DNA of 64,000 bases from Allium sativum (GCA_030737875.1 JASFAX010000020.1:29154688-29218687); one strand, 5' to 3'; positions 35,665-49,008 are shown, counted from the first letter of the stretch. A program made the numbers and translations. Notes: generated by a model from the sequence alone, not told the origin.

Positions 35665-37396
35665 ATGGTAATCAAAAGGAAGAAAACTGGAACTTCCTCT
35701 CATGCTGAGGACGTTGATGCTGAAGGCACAAGGAACGAGAACAACCACGAGGCTTTCTCTCATGGAAATCCACAAGCATTCTTAACTAGAGACGAAATGT
35801 ACGGTGTTCTCACTGAAATGAGAGCTCAAATGGCAAGGCAAGATGATCTCCTCAGGAAGCAAAAGGAGATGATCGATGAATTCTTCACTCGGATGGAAGG
35901 CAGGACGAGCGGCAACAATCAGATCACTGGAAAAAATGCTGCATGGATAGGAGCAGCGATGGAACAGTCCCAGTAGGAGGAACCATCCAGGTCGATTTTG
36001 ACCCAATCTGAACTGCAGGGAACTCTGAGGCAATCCCCCTCAACAACTGGCAGCCTCAACACTTAATGTTTTGGATGGAAACGTCACTAGAAGCACAGGC
36101 CTGACACGACCTACATCCACTCCGGTTCGGATATGAAATACAACAGTGCAACTTCGAAATGGAATGAAATAGGAAAACGACCACGAACCTGTTCTACTCG
36201 AGCACAATGAACCGGAACGGTTCGGAGCCTCAGACCCGAACCAATTCACAATCCAAGCACCCAATGTTTTTCCAAACTCCTCTTGATCCAATGCTGGGGA
36301 CGCCAGCTCAGATTTTAGCAGTTTGCAACAACTTTTTGAAGGCGATCGACTCGCCAATCTGATTGAACGCCTCTTGAGAGGCCGCACATATCACAGTGAC
36401 ATGGATGATGTTAATCACAATCCATTCATACAGAAAATCAGGAATTCTTGCAATCCCCCAGATTTCGAACTTCCACAACTGAAGCCCGAACGGTAGGACG
36501 AATCCTACTGTGCATCTAATGCGCTACAAACGGCACTTGGAAGTTCAATCGGCATCGGAAAACGTAATGGCTAAATGTTTTCCCCTCTTTCTGACTAATA
36601 TAGCAGCCATGTGGATTCAGCAGCTAGAAACGGAATCGATCAATAGTTCGAACATGTTAGTCACACGCTTTATTGAATAGTTTCAGGTCCATATCGCTCG
36701 ATCCAAGAACGTAATGTCACTCACTACAGTCAAGCAAAGGCCCAGAGAAACTCTGCGCTCATTTTTGGAACGGTTCAACGTTGCAGCAGCACCAGTTGAT
36801 CGACCTGAGCCATTTATGGTATTGACGGCGGCAGTATACTGCGTTCTGGACAATTCAGAGTTCAAAAAATCCTTATAGCGAAACCCACCGCGGAATGTCA
36901 GCGAATTCTACCTTGAATTGGAGAGATTTCCGTGTGAAGTAGACGGAACGTCCAAAAATATAATTCTCGATGTCAACATGCTTCAAGTCGGAGGACCGTC
37001 CGATTTTGGAAAAGGAAAAGGGAAAGATGCTATCTTGAATGACCACAACACTCAGCCTCGAAGGGGCCTAAATATGAAAAGTACACTGAACTCAATTCTA
37101 TGCTAACTGACATTTACATGGACACAAACGGTGCCATCCCCAACCCAAAGCCTCCTAGAAGGGATCCATCGCAAAGAGAACGCGATTCTAGAAAGCATTG
37201 CATATTCCATGATATGGACGGTAAGGACACGAATGGCTGTAGTCATTTACGAGATCTGATTGAGGAACGAGTTAGACGCGGAGAGCTACCCGAGTATGTG
37301 AAACAACCAATAGAACCTGCACCAGTGCTGCCACCATTTGCACCCCGGAGAGGGAACGACCCTGGATCTAGCTCTCGAGGGCTCATCATCAATTGA
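35665..37396 (+). pseudogene. gag: Gag of array unit 4
   Basis: Begins ATGGTAATCAAAAGG after the altered primer site TTTTATCGCTCCAGG. The N-terminus is open for about 100 codons. A deletion of roughly 20 bp near 36020 removes part of the linker, and stops follow in the capsid (TATAGCG near 36877). The C-terminus (37100-37396) is open and keeps H-C-I-F-H-D-M-D, but the knuckle Gly-His is now G-K and the Asp before the last Cys is Gly. Confidence 0.8.
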
Positions 37397-37601
37397 TCTG
37401 GATTGGATCACTTTACATTTCCTGCATTTCTTAGGATTTAAGATATGTTTCTTTTCTTTCTTTAGGTTTTTCGATTGGCTAAATCCGAGTGCACACGTAC
37501 GGGGCTAGGATTTCGCCCCAAGGTGTGCTCTGGACTCGATGACAAACCAACCAGGATTTGCTTTGGTTTTTTACTTTAAATTGAATAAGGAAGGACTTTC
37601 C

Positions 37602-38088
37602 GAGCATGGATTATGTTTGGCAAATTTTAGTGTCTTATCAGGTTGTGGCAGGTTTCTCAATCTTAATTAAAGTATGGTTGATACTTATCTCGAAATCCAA
37701 GGCACGGATTGTGCCTAGGGACGGACTATCTTCTCAGGCTTTGACAAGTATGTCTCTATCTCGGTATGATTATGGATTGAACTCCACTGAATTTCTAAAT
37801 ATGGATTATACTCGGGAATGGGGAATGGTTTTATTATGATTTGGAAAAGGAACTCAATAAAACTTGAGTATGGCTTATACTCAATTTCAACTTCTCGGTA
37901 TGGCTTATGCCTAGATGATTAGGTCCCTCGCCGGGTTTTGGAAGGATGATTTGAATATCCTTTGAGTATGATTTATGCTCTATCGGACGCCCAAGCATGG
38001 TTTGTGCTCAAAATCATGATCAGGTTTGTCGGGGTTTGACATGCTTATTTGCTTCCTTTTCTTCGCAGGTATCATTTATACTTGCAAC
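37602..38088 (+). repeat. Hairpin-bearing 98-bp tandem repeat, unit 4
   Basis: The site at 37700-37716 reads AGGCAC, loop GGATT, GTGCCT. All six pairs are Watson-Crick because the usual T-G wobble is replaced by C-G. The site near 37670 is AAGTAT, loop GGTTG, ATACTT, also perfect. Confidence 0.8.
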
Positions 38089-38174
38089 TTGCTGTCCCGG
38101 AGTGGCCTTGGATTTCTTGGATTATTTGGAATACATCTTCCTTCGGTAAGCAAGATATGTTCTGGGGGGAAAAA

Positions 38175-38901
38175 TGTTGACATGCCTTTTAGTCGAAGTT
38201 GTCACACGTGAAATCTCTGGTAAACAATACATTCAAGTATTGGGAATACCGTCAGAAGATAGGAAGCGATTTGGTTGAAGTCGCATCACAAACAAAGAAT
38301 AGCCTGAAATTCCTATCTGACGACCTCTTTTGGGCCTGAAAACATCAATTACGGAGCTAAGCTCCATAATTCTTGTAGCACTTTGAATCAGCTTCAAGTA
38401 GAGCTTTCGTTTCGGCAAAACGGACTTTCTGTTTGGAAGTTACGCCTGTTTCCTTGAACGCATGCAGAACCGAAAACTTGGATTTCGGGAATTGTCTTAG
38501 AGCATATAACCCCTTGGATCAGATCTTCGTCACCGGTTCGGGTCGGACAAATGGATCGGGTCGGGTTTTGACCCTGCATACATCAGTACAGCTTGGCATT
38601 CACTTTGGCACTTTCTGTTCGGATCGGAGGAAGAGACCCCAATCCCCAACAGCACCTCGGTTCAGTTTTGCCTCAACCAACCTGACTCGCCTGGCATCTC
38701 CTGCACGAACATCTTGTTTAACCGATTCTTGATGCATTATCTACTCCTACTTGCATGGGATGAACGCCACCTCACATAGCACGATCTAGAGAGGTTTTCT
38801 CCACCTTTTCCACTACATTTTGAGATTAAAGGGATGCCCGCCATGTGGCATCCGAACTGGATCTCCGTAGAGCCTCTCTACAGCTATAATTACACCACTC
38901 G
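38175..38901 (+). repeat. Array LTR 5, 3' part deleted
   Basis: Starts normally after CTGGGGGGAAAAA. It runs to the TATA box (CTATAATTACACC, near 38884), then jumps at CACTCG (38896-38901) straight into the middle of gag. The last third of the LTR, the primer site and the gag start are missing. The inverted repeat at 38349-38369 has one C-A mismatch, and the G-box is CATGTG. Confidence 0.9.
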
Positions 38902-40444
38902 GATGGAAGGCAGGCCGAGCTGCAACAATCAGATCACTGGAAACAATGCTGAGCAAATAGGAGCAACGATGGAATTAGCCCCAGTAAGAGCAACCATCCG
39001 GGTCGGTTCGGACCTGATCCGAACTACAGGGGACCAAAATTCAAGTGAACTCGGGGGAAATCCCCCTCAACAAGTCTCAGCCTCAACACTTAATGTTTTG
39101 GATGGAAGAGTCACTAGAAGCACATGCCTGGGACAATGAACATCCGCTCCGGTTAAGATAGGAAATACAACAACGCAACTCCTAAGTGGAACGCAACAGG
39201 AAAATGACTACGAACCCGTTCGAGTCGAGTACAACGAACCGTGATAGTTCGGAGCCTCCGACCTGAACCAGACCTCGAACCCGAACTGGATTACACTCCA
39301 AGCACCGAATGTTTTTCCAAACTCCTCTAGATTAATTGGTGGGGGCGCCAGCTCAGATTTTGGCAGTTTGCAACAGCTTTTTGAAGGCGATCGGCTCGCT
39401 AATCTCATTGATCGCCTCTCAAGAGGCTGCACTTATTAGAGTGACGCGGATGATGTCAATCACAATCCACTCACATAGAAAATCAGGAATTCTCGCAATC
39501 CCCCAGATTTCAAACTTCCACAACTAGAGCCCTATAATGGAAAGACGGATCCTACTATGCATCTGAAGCGCTAAAAACGGCATGTGGAATTTCAATCGGC
39601 ATCGAAAAACATAACGGCTAAATATTTTCCCCTCTTTTGTACTTATATAGCAGCCATGTGGATTCGGTAGCTAGAATTGGAATCGATCAACAGCTGGAAC
39701 ATGTTGGTCGCATGTTCATTGAATAGTTTCGGGTCCATATCGCTCGACCCAAGAATGTAATGTCAGTCACTACAATCAAGCAGAGTCCCAGAGAAACTCT
39801 GCACTCATTTTTGGAATGGTTCAACATTGTAGCAACATCAGTTGATCGACCTGAGCCATCAATGGTATTGATGGTGGCATTATCCAGCGTTCTGGATAGC
39901 TCGGTATTCAAAAAATCCTTATACCGAGACCCCACCACGGAATCTCAGCGAATTTCACCGTGAATCAGATAGATTTCCGCGTGAAGAATATGCAATGTCT
40001 GAAAAGAAAATTCCCGATGTCAACATGCTTAAAGAAGGTGGACCGTCTGATTCTGGAAGAGGAAAAGGGAAATCTACTGTCAAGAATGACCGCAGCGCGT
40101 AGCCCCGTAGAGGGCCCAAATATGAAAAGCCCACTGAACTCAATTCTATGTTGACTGACATTTACATGGACACAAACGGCGCTATCCCATACCCAAAGCC
40201 TCCCATATGGGAGCCATCGCAAAGATAACGCGATTCAGGAAAGCATTGCATATTCCATTATATGGACTGTCATAACACGAATGACTGTAGGCATTTGCGA
40301 GATCTGATTGAGGAACGGGTTTGACGCGGAGAGCCACCCGAGTATGTGAAACAACCAACAGTGCATGCACCCACGCTGCCACTATCTGCTCTCCAAAGAG
40401 GGAACGACCCAGGATCGAGCTCTCGAGGGCTCATCATCAATTGA
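38896..40444 (+). pseudogene. gag: Gag of array unit 5, N-terminus deleted
   Basis: Entered by deletion at the codons for R-M-E-G-R-P. Stops are frequent in the capsid region (TATTAGAGTG near 39434, GGTAGCTAG near 39666). The knuckle region near 40245-40300 is eroded (CATTATATGG, CATAACACG). It ends at TGA 40442-40444. With neither a primer site nor a start codon, this unit could not be copied by itself. Confidence 0.82.
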
Positions 40445-40649
40445 TCTGGATTGGATCACTTTACATTTCCTGCATTTCTTAGGATTTAAGATAAGTTTCT
40501 TTGCTTTCTTTTGGTTTTCCGATTGGCTAAATCAGAGTGCACATGTACGAGGTTAGGACTTAGCCCCAAGGTGTGCTCTGGACTCGATGACAAACCAATC
40601 AAGATTTTCTTTGGTTTTGTAATTTGAATTGAATAAGGAAAGGTTTTCT

Positions 40650-41134
40650 GAGCATGGATTATGTTTGGCAAATTTAAGTGTCTTGTCAGGTTGTGGCGGG
40701 ATTCTCAATCTTAATTAAAGTATGGCTGATACTTATCTCGAAAACCTTGGTATGGGTTGTGACTAGTAACGGACTATCTTGTCAGGCTTTGGCAAGTATA
40801 GCTCTATCTCGGTATGAGTACGGATTGGAGTCCACTGAATTTCTAAATATGGATTATACTCAAGAACGAAGAATGGTCTTGTTAACATCTGGAAAAGGAA
40901 CTCAATAAAACTTGAGTATGGCTTATACCCAGTTTGAACTTCTCAGTTTGGCTTATTCCTTGAAGATTAGGTCCCTCGCCAAGTTTTGGCAGGATGATTC
41001 AAACGTCCTTCGAGTATGATTTATGCTCGATCGGACGCCCAAGCATGGTTTATACTCGAAAGCGTGATCAACTTTGTCGGGTTTTGAAATACCTATTTGC
41101 TTTCTTTTCTTCGTAGGTAATGTTTATACTTGCC
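40650..41134 (+). repeat. Hairpin-bearing 98-bp tandem repeat, unit 5
   Basis: Most sites are present. The third (TTGGTATGGGTTGTGACTAG) and the last (GGTAATGTTTATACTTG) have lost pairing or spacing. The sixth (GAGTAT, GGCTT, ATACCC) is weakened. Confidence 0.7.
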
Positions 41135-41221
41135 GCTTGCGGGCCCGGAGTGGCCTTCGATTTCTTGGATTATTCAGAACGCATCTTCCTCCAGTAAGCA
41201 AGATATGTTCTGGGGGCAAAA

Positions 41222-42292
41222 TGTTGACATGCTTTTTAGTCAAAGCAGTTACACGTGAAATCTCTGTCAAACAATACATTCAAGTATTGGGAATATCGTC
41301 AGAAGAACAGAAGCGAATTGGTTGAAGTCGCATATTAAAATAAGAATAGCCCGAAACTCCTATTATATGACCTCTTTTGAGAGCGAAAACATATATTATG
41401 GAGCTATGCTATTCAACACTTGTAGCCCTCTGAATCAGCTTCAAGTCGAGCTTTCGTTTGGGCGAAATGAACTTATAGTTTTGAAGTCACACCCGTTTCT
41501 GTGAACGCATGCAGAACCGAAAACTTGTATTTTGGGAATTGACTTGGAGAATAACCCCTCAGATCGGATCGTCTTCACCGGCTAGGGTCGGACAACTGGA
41601 TCGGGTCAGGTTTCGTCCCTACATGCATCAGTACAGCTTCGCATTCACTCTGGCACTTCTGGTCGGATCGGAGGAAGAGAACCCGATCCCCCACTGCAAC
41701 TCGGTTCGGTTTAGCCTCATCCGACCCGACCTGCCTGGCATCTCCCGCATGAACAGCTTGTTTGACCGATTCTTGAGGCATTATCTACTACTTGCATGGG
41801 ATGAACGCCACCTCGCATAGCATGATCTAGAGAGGTTTTCTCCACCTTTTCCACTACATTTCAAGATTAAGGGGTGCCCGCCACACGGCATCCGAGCCGG
41901 GTCTCCGTGCAGCCTCTCTACAGCTATAAATGCATCACTAGAAGGCAAATGAAAGGATATTTTGCCTCTAACTACTTACGTCTTCCACCATTGCTTTCTG
42001 CAAAACATTTTCAGCAAAAAAGGAGACAAATTCCAGACTACAACACGAGGATTTCATGTATAATCTTCATTTTTCTCACTTCTTTTTCGTTGCAAACACG
42101 AGGACTTCGTGTATAAAACAAAAGAATTATACTTGTAATTTCTTAGGATTTAAGAAGAGGTAAAGTGGACGTAGGCTTTGTTTGAGCCAAACCACTATAA
42201 AACTCTCGTGTGTCTCCTCTTATTTTACTGTTTTTTGCATTTCGTGATCTGTGATTTGCATTTGGGTGTTAGGCCCAAATGTTGGTCTAAAA
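41222..42292 (+). repeat. Array LTR 6
   Basis: A 1071-bp LTR after CTGGGGGCAAAA. Its end is changed to TCTAAAA. The inverted repeat near 41393-41415 has lost its right arm (GCTATTCAAC). The G-box is replaced by CACACG, and the TATA box is CTATAAATGCATC near 41924. Confidence 0.9.
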
Positions 42293-42374
42293 TTTTGGCG
42301 TGCCAAGAAGGGGCACACGATACTACTTCAGTTTCTAGCTTGAAAAAGAATCAGGTTGTTTGGCTATTGGATCA

Positions 42375-44159
42375 ATGGAAATCAAAAGGAAGAAAATTGG
42401 AGCTTCCTCTTACACTGAGGACGTTGATGCTGAAGGCACAAGGAACGAGAACAACGAGGCTTCCTCTAATGGAAATCCATCAACATTCTTAACCAGAGAT
42501 GAAATGGACAGTGTTCTTACTAAACTGGGAGCTCAAATGGCAAGGCAAGATGATCTCCTCAGGAAGAAACAGGAGATGATCGACGGATTCTTCGCACGGA
42601 TGAAAAGCAGGCCGCGCGGCAACAGTCAGATCATTGGAAACAATGCTGCGCGGATAGGAGCAGCGATAGAATCAGCCCTAGTAGGAGCAACCATCTGGGT
42701 CGGGTCGGACCCGATCTGAAATGGAGGTGACCAAAATTCAAGTGAACTCGTGGGCAATCCCCCTTACTAACTCGCAGCCTCAACACTTAATGTTTTGGAT
42801 TGAAACGTCACTAGAAGCACAGGCCTGGAACGACCAACATCCACTCCGATTCAGATAGGAAATACAACAATGCAACTACAAAATGGAACGCAACAGGAAA
42901 ATGACCACGAACCCGTTCGTGTCGAACACAACGAACCGGGAGGGTTCGGAGCCTCCAACCCGAATTGAACCTCCGACCCGAACCGGATCACACTCTAAGT
43001 ACCCATTGTTTTTCCAAGCTCCTCTAGATTCAATGCTGGGGGTGCCATCTCAGATTTTGGCAGTTTGCAACAGCTTTTTGAAGGCGATCGGCTTGCTAAT
43101 CTCATTGAACGCCTCTCGAGAGGGCGCACTTATCAGAGTGACATGGATGATGTCAATAACAATCCATTCACACAGGAAATCAGGAATTCTCGCAATCCCC
43201 CAGATTTCAAACTTCCACAACTGGTGCCTATAACGGCAGGACGGATCCTATTGTACATTTGATGAACTACAAACGGGTTATGGAAGTTCAATCAGCGTTG
43301 GAAAACGTAATGGCTAAATGTATTCCCCTCTTTCTGACAAATAAAGCAGCCTTGTGGATTCGGATGCTAAAACGGAATCGATCAACAGCTAGAACAGTTT
43401 TGGGTCCACATCGCTCGACCTAAGAATGTAATGTCACTCACTACAATCAAGCGGAGGCCCAGAGAAATTCTGCCCTCATTTTATGAACGGTTCAACGTTG
43501 CAATAGCATTAGTTGATTGACCTGAGCCATCTATGGTATTGACGGTGGCTGTATCCTGCATTCTAGACAATTCGTAGTTCAAAAAATCCTTACACCAAGA
43601 CCCACCACGGAATCTCAGCGAATTCTACCTTGAATCGGATAGATTTCTGCGTAAAGAAGACGCAACGTCCAAAAATAAAAATTTTGATGTCAACATGCTT
43701 AAAGACAGAGGTATGTCTGACTCCGGAAAGGGAAAACGGAAAGCTGCTGTCGAGAATGACCGCAACGCTCAACCCCGGAGGCGACCCAAATATGAAAAGT
43801 ACGCTGAACTCAATTCTTTGTTGACTGACATTTACATGGACACAAACGGTGCCATCCCCTACGCGAAGCCTCCCAGAAGGGAGCCGTCGCAAAGAGAATG
43901 CGATTCTGGAAAGCATTGAATATTCCATGATATGCATGGTCATGACACGAATGACTATAGACATTTGCGAGATCTGATTGAGGAACAGGTTAGACGCGGA
44001 GAGCCACACGAATGTGTGAAACAACCAATACAGCCTGCACCCGAGCTGTCACCATCTGCTCCTCGAAGGGAAAACTACCCTAGAATGAGGTCTCGAGGAC
44101 TCATCATCAACTTATCTAGATTGGGACACTTTACATTTCCTGAATTACTTAAGATTTGA
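42375..44159 (+). pseudogene. gag: Gag of array unit 6
   Basis: The N-terminal frame from ATG 42375 is open for about 115 codons (to GATCTGAAATGG, a stop at 42717). About 26 bp are deleted in the capsid near 43391, where CAACAGCT joins AGAACAGTTTTGG. The normal stop is lost (ATCAACTTATC instead of ATCAATTGATC), so the C-terminal frame reads on to 44159. The knuckle lacks its first Cys because a TGA replaces TGC (GCATTGAATATTCC). Confidence 0.82.
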
Positions 44160-44318
44160 GATATGTTTCTTTGCTTTCTTTAGGTTTTCCAATAGGCTAA
44201 ATCGGAGTGCACACGTACAGGGTTAGGATTTAGCCCCAAGGTGTGCTCTGGACTCGATGGCTAACCAATCACGATTTGTTTTGGTTTCTATTTTGAACTG
44301 AATAAGGAAGGATTTTCC

Positions 44319-44803
44319 GAGCATGGATTATGTTTGGAAAATTTAAGTGTCTTGTAAGGTTGTGGCAGGATTCTCAATCTTAACTAAAGTATGGATGATA
44401 CTTCTCTCTAGATCCTAGGTACGGATTATGACTAGGGACGGACTATCTTGTCAGGCTTTGGCAAGTATAGCTCTATCTCGGTATGAGTATGGATTGTACT
44501 CCATTGAATTTCTAAATATGGATTATACTCGGGAACGGCGAATGGTCTTGTTAATATTTGTCAAAGGAACTCAATAAAACTTGAGTACGGCTTATACTCA
44601 GTCTGAACTTCTCGGTATGGCTAATTCCTGGAAGATTAGGTCCCTCGCCAAGTTTTGGCAGAATGATTCAAACATTCTACGAGTATGATTTATGCTCTAT
44701 CGGACGCCCAAGCATGGTTTATGCTCGAAAGTGTGATCAGCTTTGTCGGGTTTTGACATAGCTATTTACTTTCTTTTCTTCGTAGGTATGGTTTATACTT
44801 GCA
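44319..44803 (+). repeat. Hairpin-bearing 98-bp tandem repeat, unit 6
   Basis: All ten sites are recognisable. Around 44492, GAGTAT, loop GGATT, GTACTC has a T-G closing pair. The last site is GTAGGTAT, loop GGTTT, ATACTTGC. Confidence 0.74.
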
Positions 44804-44891
44804 ACTTGCAGGCCCGTAGTGGCCTTGGATTTCTTGGATTATTCAGAACACATCTTCCTTCAGTAAGCAAGATATGTTTTGGGGGGCAAAA

Positions 44892-45863
44892 TATTGACAT
44901 GCTTTTTAGTCAAAGCTGTCATATGTGAAATCTCTAGTAAACAATACGTTCAAGTATTGGGAATACCGTGAGAAGATAAGAAGCGATTTGGTTGAAGTCG
45001 CATCACAAACAAAGAATTGCCCGAAATTCCTATTAGATGATCTCTTTCTGGCCCGAAAACATCGATTTCGGAGCTAATCTTCATAATTTTTGTAGCCCTC
45101 TGAATCAGCTTCAAGTCGAGCTTTCGTTTGGGAAAAACGGACATATGGTTTGGAAGTTACGCCTGTTTCCGTGAACGCATGCAGAACTGGAAACTTGGAT
45201 TTTTGCAATTGGCTTAGAGCATATAACACCTTGGATCGGATCTTGCCTCCAGTTCGGGTTGGACAACTAGACCGGGTTGGGTTTCAACCCTGCATACATC
45301 AGTACAGCTTGGCATTCACTCTGGCACTTCCGTTTTGGATCGGAGGAAGAGAACCCGATCCCCAAAAGCACCTCGGTTCGGTTTAGCCTCATCCGACCCG
45401 ACCCTCCTGGCATCTCCCGGACGAACAGCTTTTTGACAGATTCATGAGGCATTATCTAATACTATTTGCATGGGATGAACTCCACCTCGCATAGCACGAT
45501 CTAGAGAGGTTTTCTCCACCTTTTCCACTACATTTCGAGCTTAATGGGATGCCCTCCACATGGCATCTGAACCGGATCTCCGTAGAGACTCTCTATAGTT
45601 ATAAAGCACCACTCAAAGGCAAATGAAAGGATCTTTTGGCTCTAACTCCTTACATCTCTATTGTAAACACGAGGACAATGTGTATAAACCAAGAGAATTG
45701 TACTTGTAACTTCTTAGGATTTAAAAAGAGATAAAGTGGACGTAGGCTTGGTTTGAGCCGAACTACTATAAAAGTCTCGAGTGTCTCCCCTTATTTTACT
45801 GATTTTTGCATTCTATGATCTGTGATTTGCATTTGGGTGTTAGGCCCAAATTTCGGTCTAACA
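44892..45863 (+). repeat. Array LTR 7, with internal deletion
   Basis: The first bases are TATTGACATGC (TG changed to TA). It is 972 bp long because about 105 bp are missing near 45656, between the TATA region and ATTGTAAACACG. The G-box is CACATG. It ends TCTAACA. Confidence 0.9.
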
Positions 45864-45946
45864 TTTCGGCGTGCTAGGAAGGGGGCACATGATACCGCTT
45901 CAGTTTCTATCTTGAAAAGGAATCGGATTGTTTGGTTATTGGATCA

Positions 45947-47409
45947 TTGGAAATCAAAAGGAAGATAACTGGAACTTCCTCTCATGTTGAGGATGTTGAC
46001 GCTGAAGGCACAAGGAACGAGAACAGACACGAGGCTTCCTCTCATGGAACTCTATCAGCATACTTAACCAGAGGCGAAATGCATGGTGTTCTCCCTAAAC
46101 TGAGAGCTCAAATGGCAAGCAAGATGATCTCCTCGGGAAGCAACTGGAGATGATCGACGGATTCTTCACTCGGATGGAAGGTTGGCCGAGGGGGAACAAT
46201 CAGATCACTGGAAATAATGCGGCGCGGATAGAAGCAGCTATAGAATCAACCCCAGCAGGAGCAACCATCCGGGTCGGTTTGGACCAGATCCGAACTGCAG
46301 GGGACCCGAATTCAAGTGAACTCTGGGGCAATCCCCCTCAACAACTCGCAGCCTCAACACTTAGCAACTCGCTAATCTCATTGAACGCCTCTCGAGAGGT
46401 CGCACTTATCAGAGTGACATGGATGATGTAAATCACAATCCATTCACACAGGAATTTTCGCAATCCCCCAGATTTCAAACTTCCACAACTGGAGCCCTAT
46501 AACGGCAGGATGGATCCTACTGTGCATCTGATGCGCTACAAACGGCATATGGAAGTTCAATCGGCATCAAAAAACATAATGGCTAAAAGTTTTCCCCACT
46601 TTCTGACTGATATAGCAGCCATGTGGATTCGGCAGCTAGAAACGGAATCGATCAACAGCTGGAACATGTTGGTTGCACGCTTTATTGAATAGTTTCGGGT
46701 CGACATCGCTCGACCTAAGAATGTAATGTCACCAACTACAATCAAACAGAGGCCCAGAGAAATTCTGCGCTCATTTTTGGAACAGTTCAACATTGCAGCA
46801 GCATTAGTTGATCGACCTGAGCCATCTATGGTATTGATTACACTAGTATTCGACGTTCTGGACAACTCGGAGTTCAAAAAATCCTTATATCAAGACCCAG
46901 CACGGAATCCCAGCGAATTCTACCTTAAATCTGATAGATTTCTACGTGAAGAAGACGCAACGTCCAAACAGAAAATTATCGATGTCAACTTTCTTAAAGA
47001 TGGAGGACCATCAGATTTTGGAAAAGGAAAAAAGGAAAGCTGCTGTCAAGAATGACCACAATGCTAAGCCCAGGAGAGGGCCCAAATATGAAAAGTACAC
47101 TGAACTCAATTCTACGCTGACTGACATTTACATGCATACAAACGGTGCCATCCCTACACAAAGCCTCCAAGAAGGGAGACATCGCAAAGAGAACGCGATT
47201 CTGGAAAGCATTGCATATTCCATGATATGGACGATCATGACACGAACAAATGTAGGCATTTGCGAGATTTGATTGAGGAACGAGTTAGACAAGGAGAGCC
47301 ACCCGAGTATGTGAAATAACCAATAGTGCATGCCCCCGCGCAGCCACTATCTGCTCCTAGGAGAGGGAACGACCCTGGATCGGGCTCTCGAGGGCTCATC
47401 ATCAATTGA
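45947..47409 (+). pseudogene. gag: Gag of array unit 7
   Basis: The start position reads TTG (ATCATTGGAAATC). About 300 bp of linker are deleted near 46362-46370, joining the CAACACTTA block to CTCGCTAATCTC. The capsid and C-terminus are frameshifted at an A-rich tract (AAAAGGAAAAAAGG, near 47025). The knuckle is H-C-I-F-H-D-M-D then D-H-D-T-N-K-C in an alternative frame, so its Gly is lost. Confidence 0.8.
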
Positions 47410-47614
47410 TCTGGATTGGATCACTTTACATTTCCTGCATTTCACAGGATTTAAGATATGTTTCTTTGCTTTCTTTAGGTTTTCTGATTAGCTAAATCGG
47501 AGTGCACATGTGCCGGATTAGGATTTAGCCCCAAGGTGTGCTCTGGACTCGATGACAAACCAATTTGGTTTTTCTTTGGTTTTTTACTTTAAATTGAACA
47601 AGGAAGGATTTTCC

Positions 47615-48100
47615 GAGCATGGATAATGTTTGACAAATTAAAGTGTCTTTTTAGGTTATGGCAGAATTCTCAATCTTAATTAAAGTATGGCTGATACTAA
47701 GGTCGAAATCCTAGGTACGGATTGTACCTAGGGATGGAAAATCTTGTCAGGCTTTGGCAAGTATAGCTCTATCTTGGTATGACTATGGATTGTACTCCAC
47801 TGAATTTTTAAATATGGATTATACTCTGGAACGGCGAATCGTCTTGTTAATATTTGGCAAAGGAACTCAATAAAACTTTATTATGTCTTATACTCAGTTT
47901 GAACTTCTCGGTATGGCTTATGCTTGGAAGATTAGGTCCCTTGCCAGGTTTTGGCAGGATGATTCGAACGTCCTTCGAGTATGATATATGCTCAATGGGA
48001 CACCCAAGCATGGTTTATACTCGAAAGTGTGATCAGCTTTGTCAGGTTTTGATATACATATTTTCTTTCTTTTCTTCGCAGGTATCTTTTATACTTACAG
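47615..48100 (+). repeat. Hairpin-bearing 98-bp tandem repeat, unit 7
   Basis: The strongest single hairpin of the array is at 47710-47732: CCTAGGTAC, loop GGATT, GTACCTAGG, nine Watson-Crick pairs. The T-G wobble seen here in most units is T-A in this one. Confidence 0.8.
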
Positions 48101-48187
48101 CTTGCAGGCCCAGAGTCGCCTTGGATATCTTAGATTATTCAGAATACATCATCCTTCAGTAAGCAAGATATGTTCTAGTGGGCAAAA

Positions 48188-48994
48188 TGTTGACATGCTT
48201 TTTAGTCAAAGCTGTCACACGTGAAATCTCTGGTTGATAATATGTTCAGGTATTGGGAATACTGTCAGAAGGCAGGAAGCGATTTGGTTGAAGTCGCTTC
48301 ACAAACAAAGAATACCCCAAAATTGCTATCAGATGACCTATTTTGGGCCCGAAGACATCAATTACGGAGCAAAGCTTCGTAACTCTTGTAGCCCTCTGAA
48401 TCAGCTTCAAGTCGAGCTTTCGTTTGGGCAAAATGGACTTATAGTTTGGAAGTTACGCCTGTTTCCATGAATGCATGCACAAAAGGAAACTTGGATTTTG
48501 GGAATTTGCTTGGAGCTTATAAACCCTCGGATCGGATCAACGTCACCGATTCCGGCCGGAAAACTGGATCGGGTCGGGTTTCAACTTTGCATACATCAGT
48601 ACAGCTTGGCATTCACTCTGGCACTTCCGATTCGGATCGGAGGAGGAGAACCCGATCCCCAACAGCACCTCGGTTCGGTTTAGCCTCGTACGACCGGACC
48701 CGCCTGGCATCTCTCACACGAACAACTTGTTTGACCGATTCTTGAGGCGTTATGTACTCCTACTTGCATCGGATGAACGCCACCTGGCATTGCACGATCT
48801 GGAGAGGTTTTCTCGACCTTGTCCACTACATTTCGAGAGTAAAGGGATGCCCGCCACGTGCCATCCGAACCAGATCTCCATAGAACCTCTTTACAGCTAT
48901 AAATACACCACTCGAAATCAAATGAAAGGATCTTTTGGCTTTTACTCCTTACGCCTTCCACCATTGCTCTCTGCAAAACATTTTCAGCAGCAAA
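48188..48994 (+). repeat. Array LTR 8, left part
   Basis: Starts TGTTGACATGC after CTAGTGGGCAAAA. It carries the inverted repeat TTACGGAGC-AAA-GCTTCGTAA (48362-48382, one wobble), an intact G-box CACGTG (48855-48860) and a TATA box near 48897. It is cut after CAGCAGCAAA by the CACTA element and resumes at 53426. Confidence 0.93.
48992..48994. repeat. Target-site duplication of CACTA element, left copy
   Basis: AAA on the left, repeated as AAA at 53423-53425. The uninterrupted LTRs read CAGCAGCAAAGGAGCC, so one AAA was duplicated, matching the 3-bp duplication of the CACTA superfamily. Confidence 0.9.
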
Positions 48995-49008
48995 CACTTC
49001 AACAAAAT

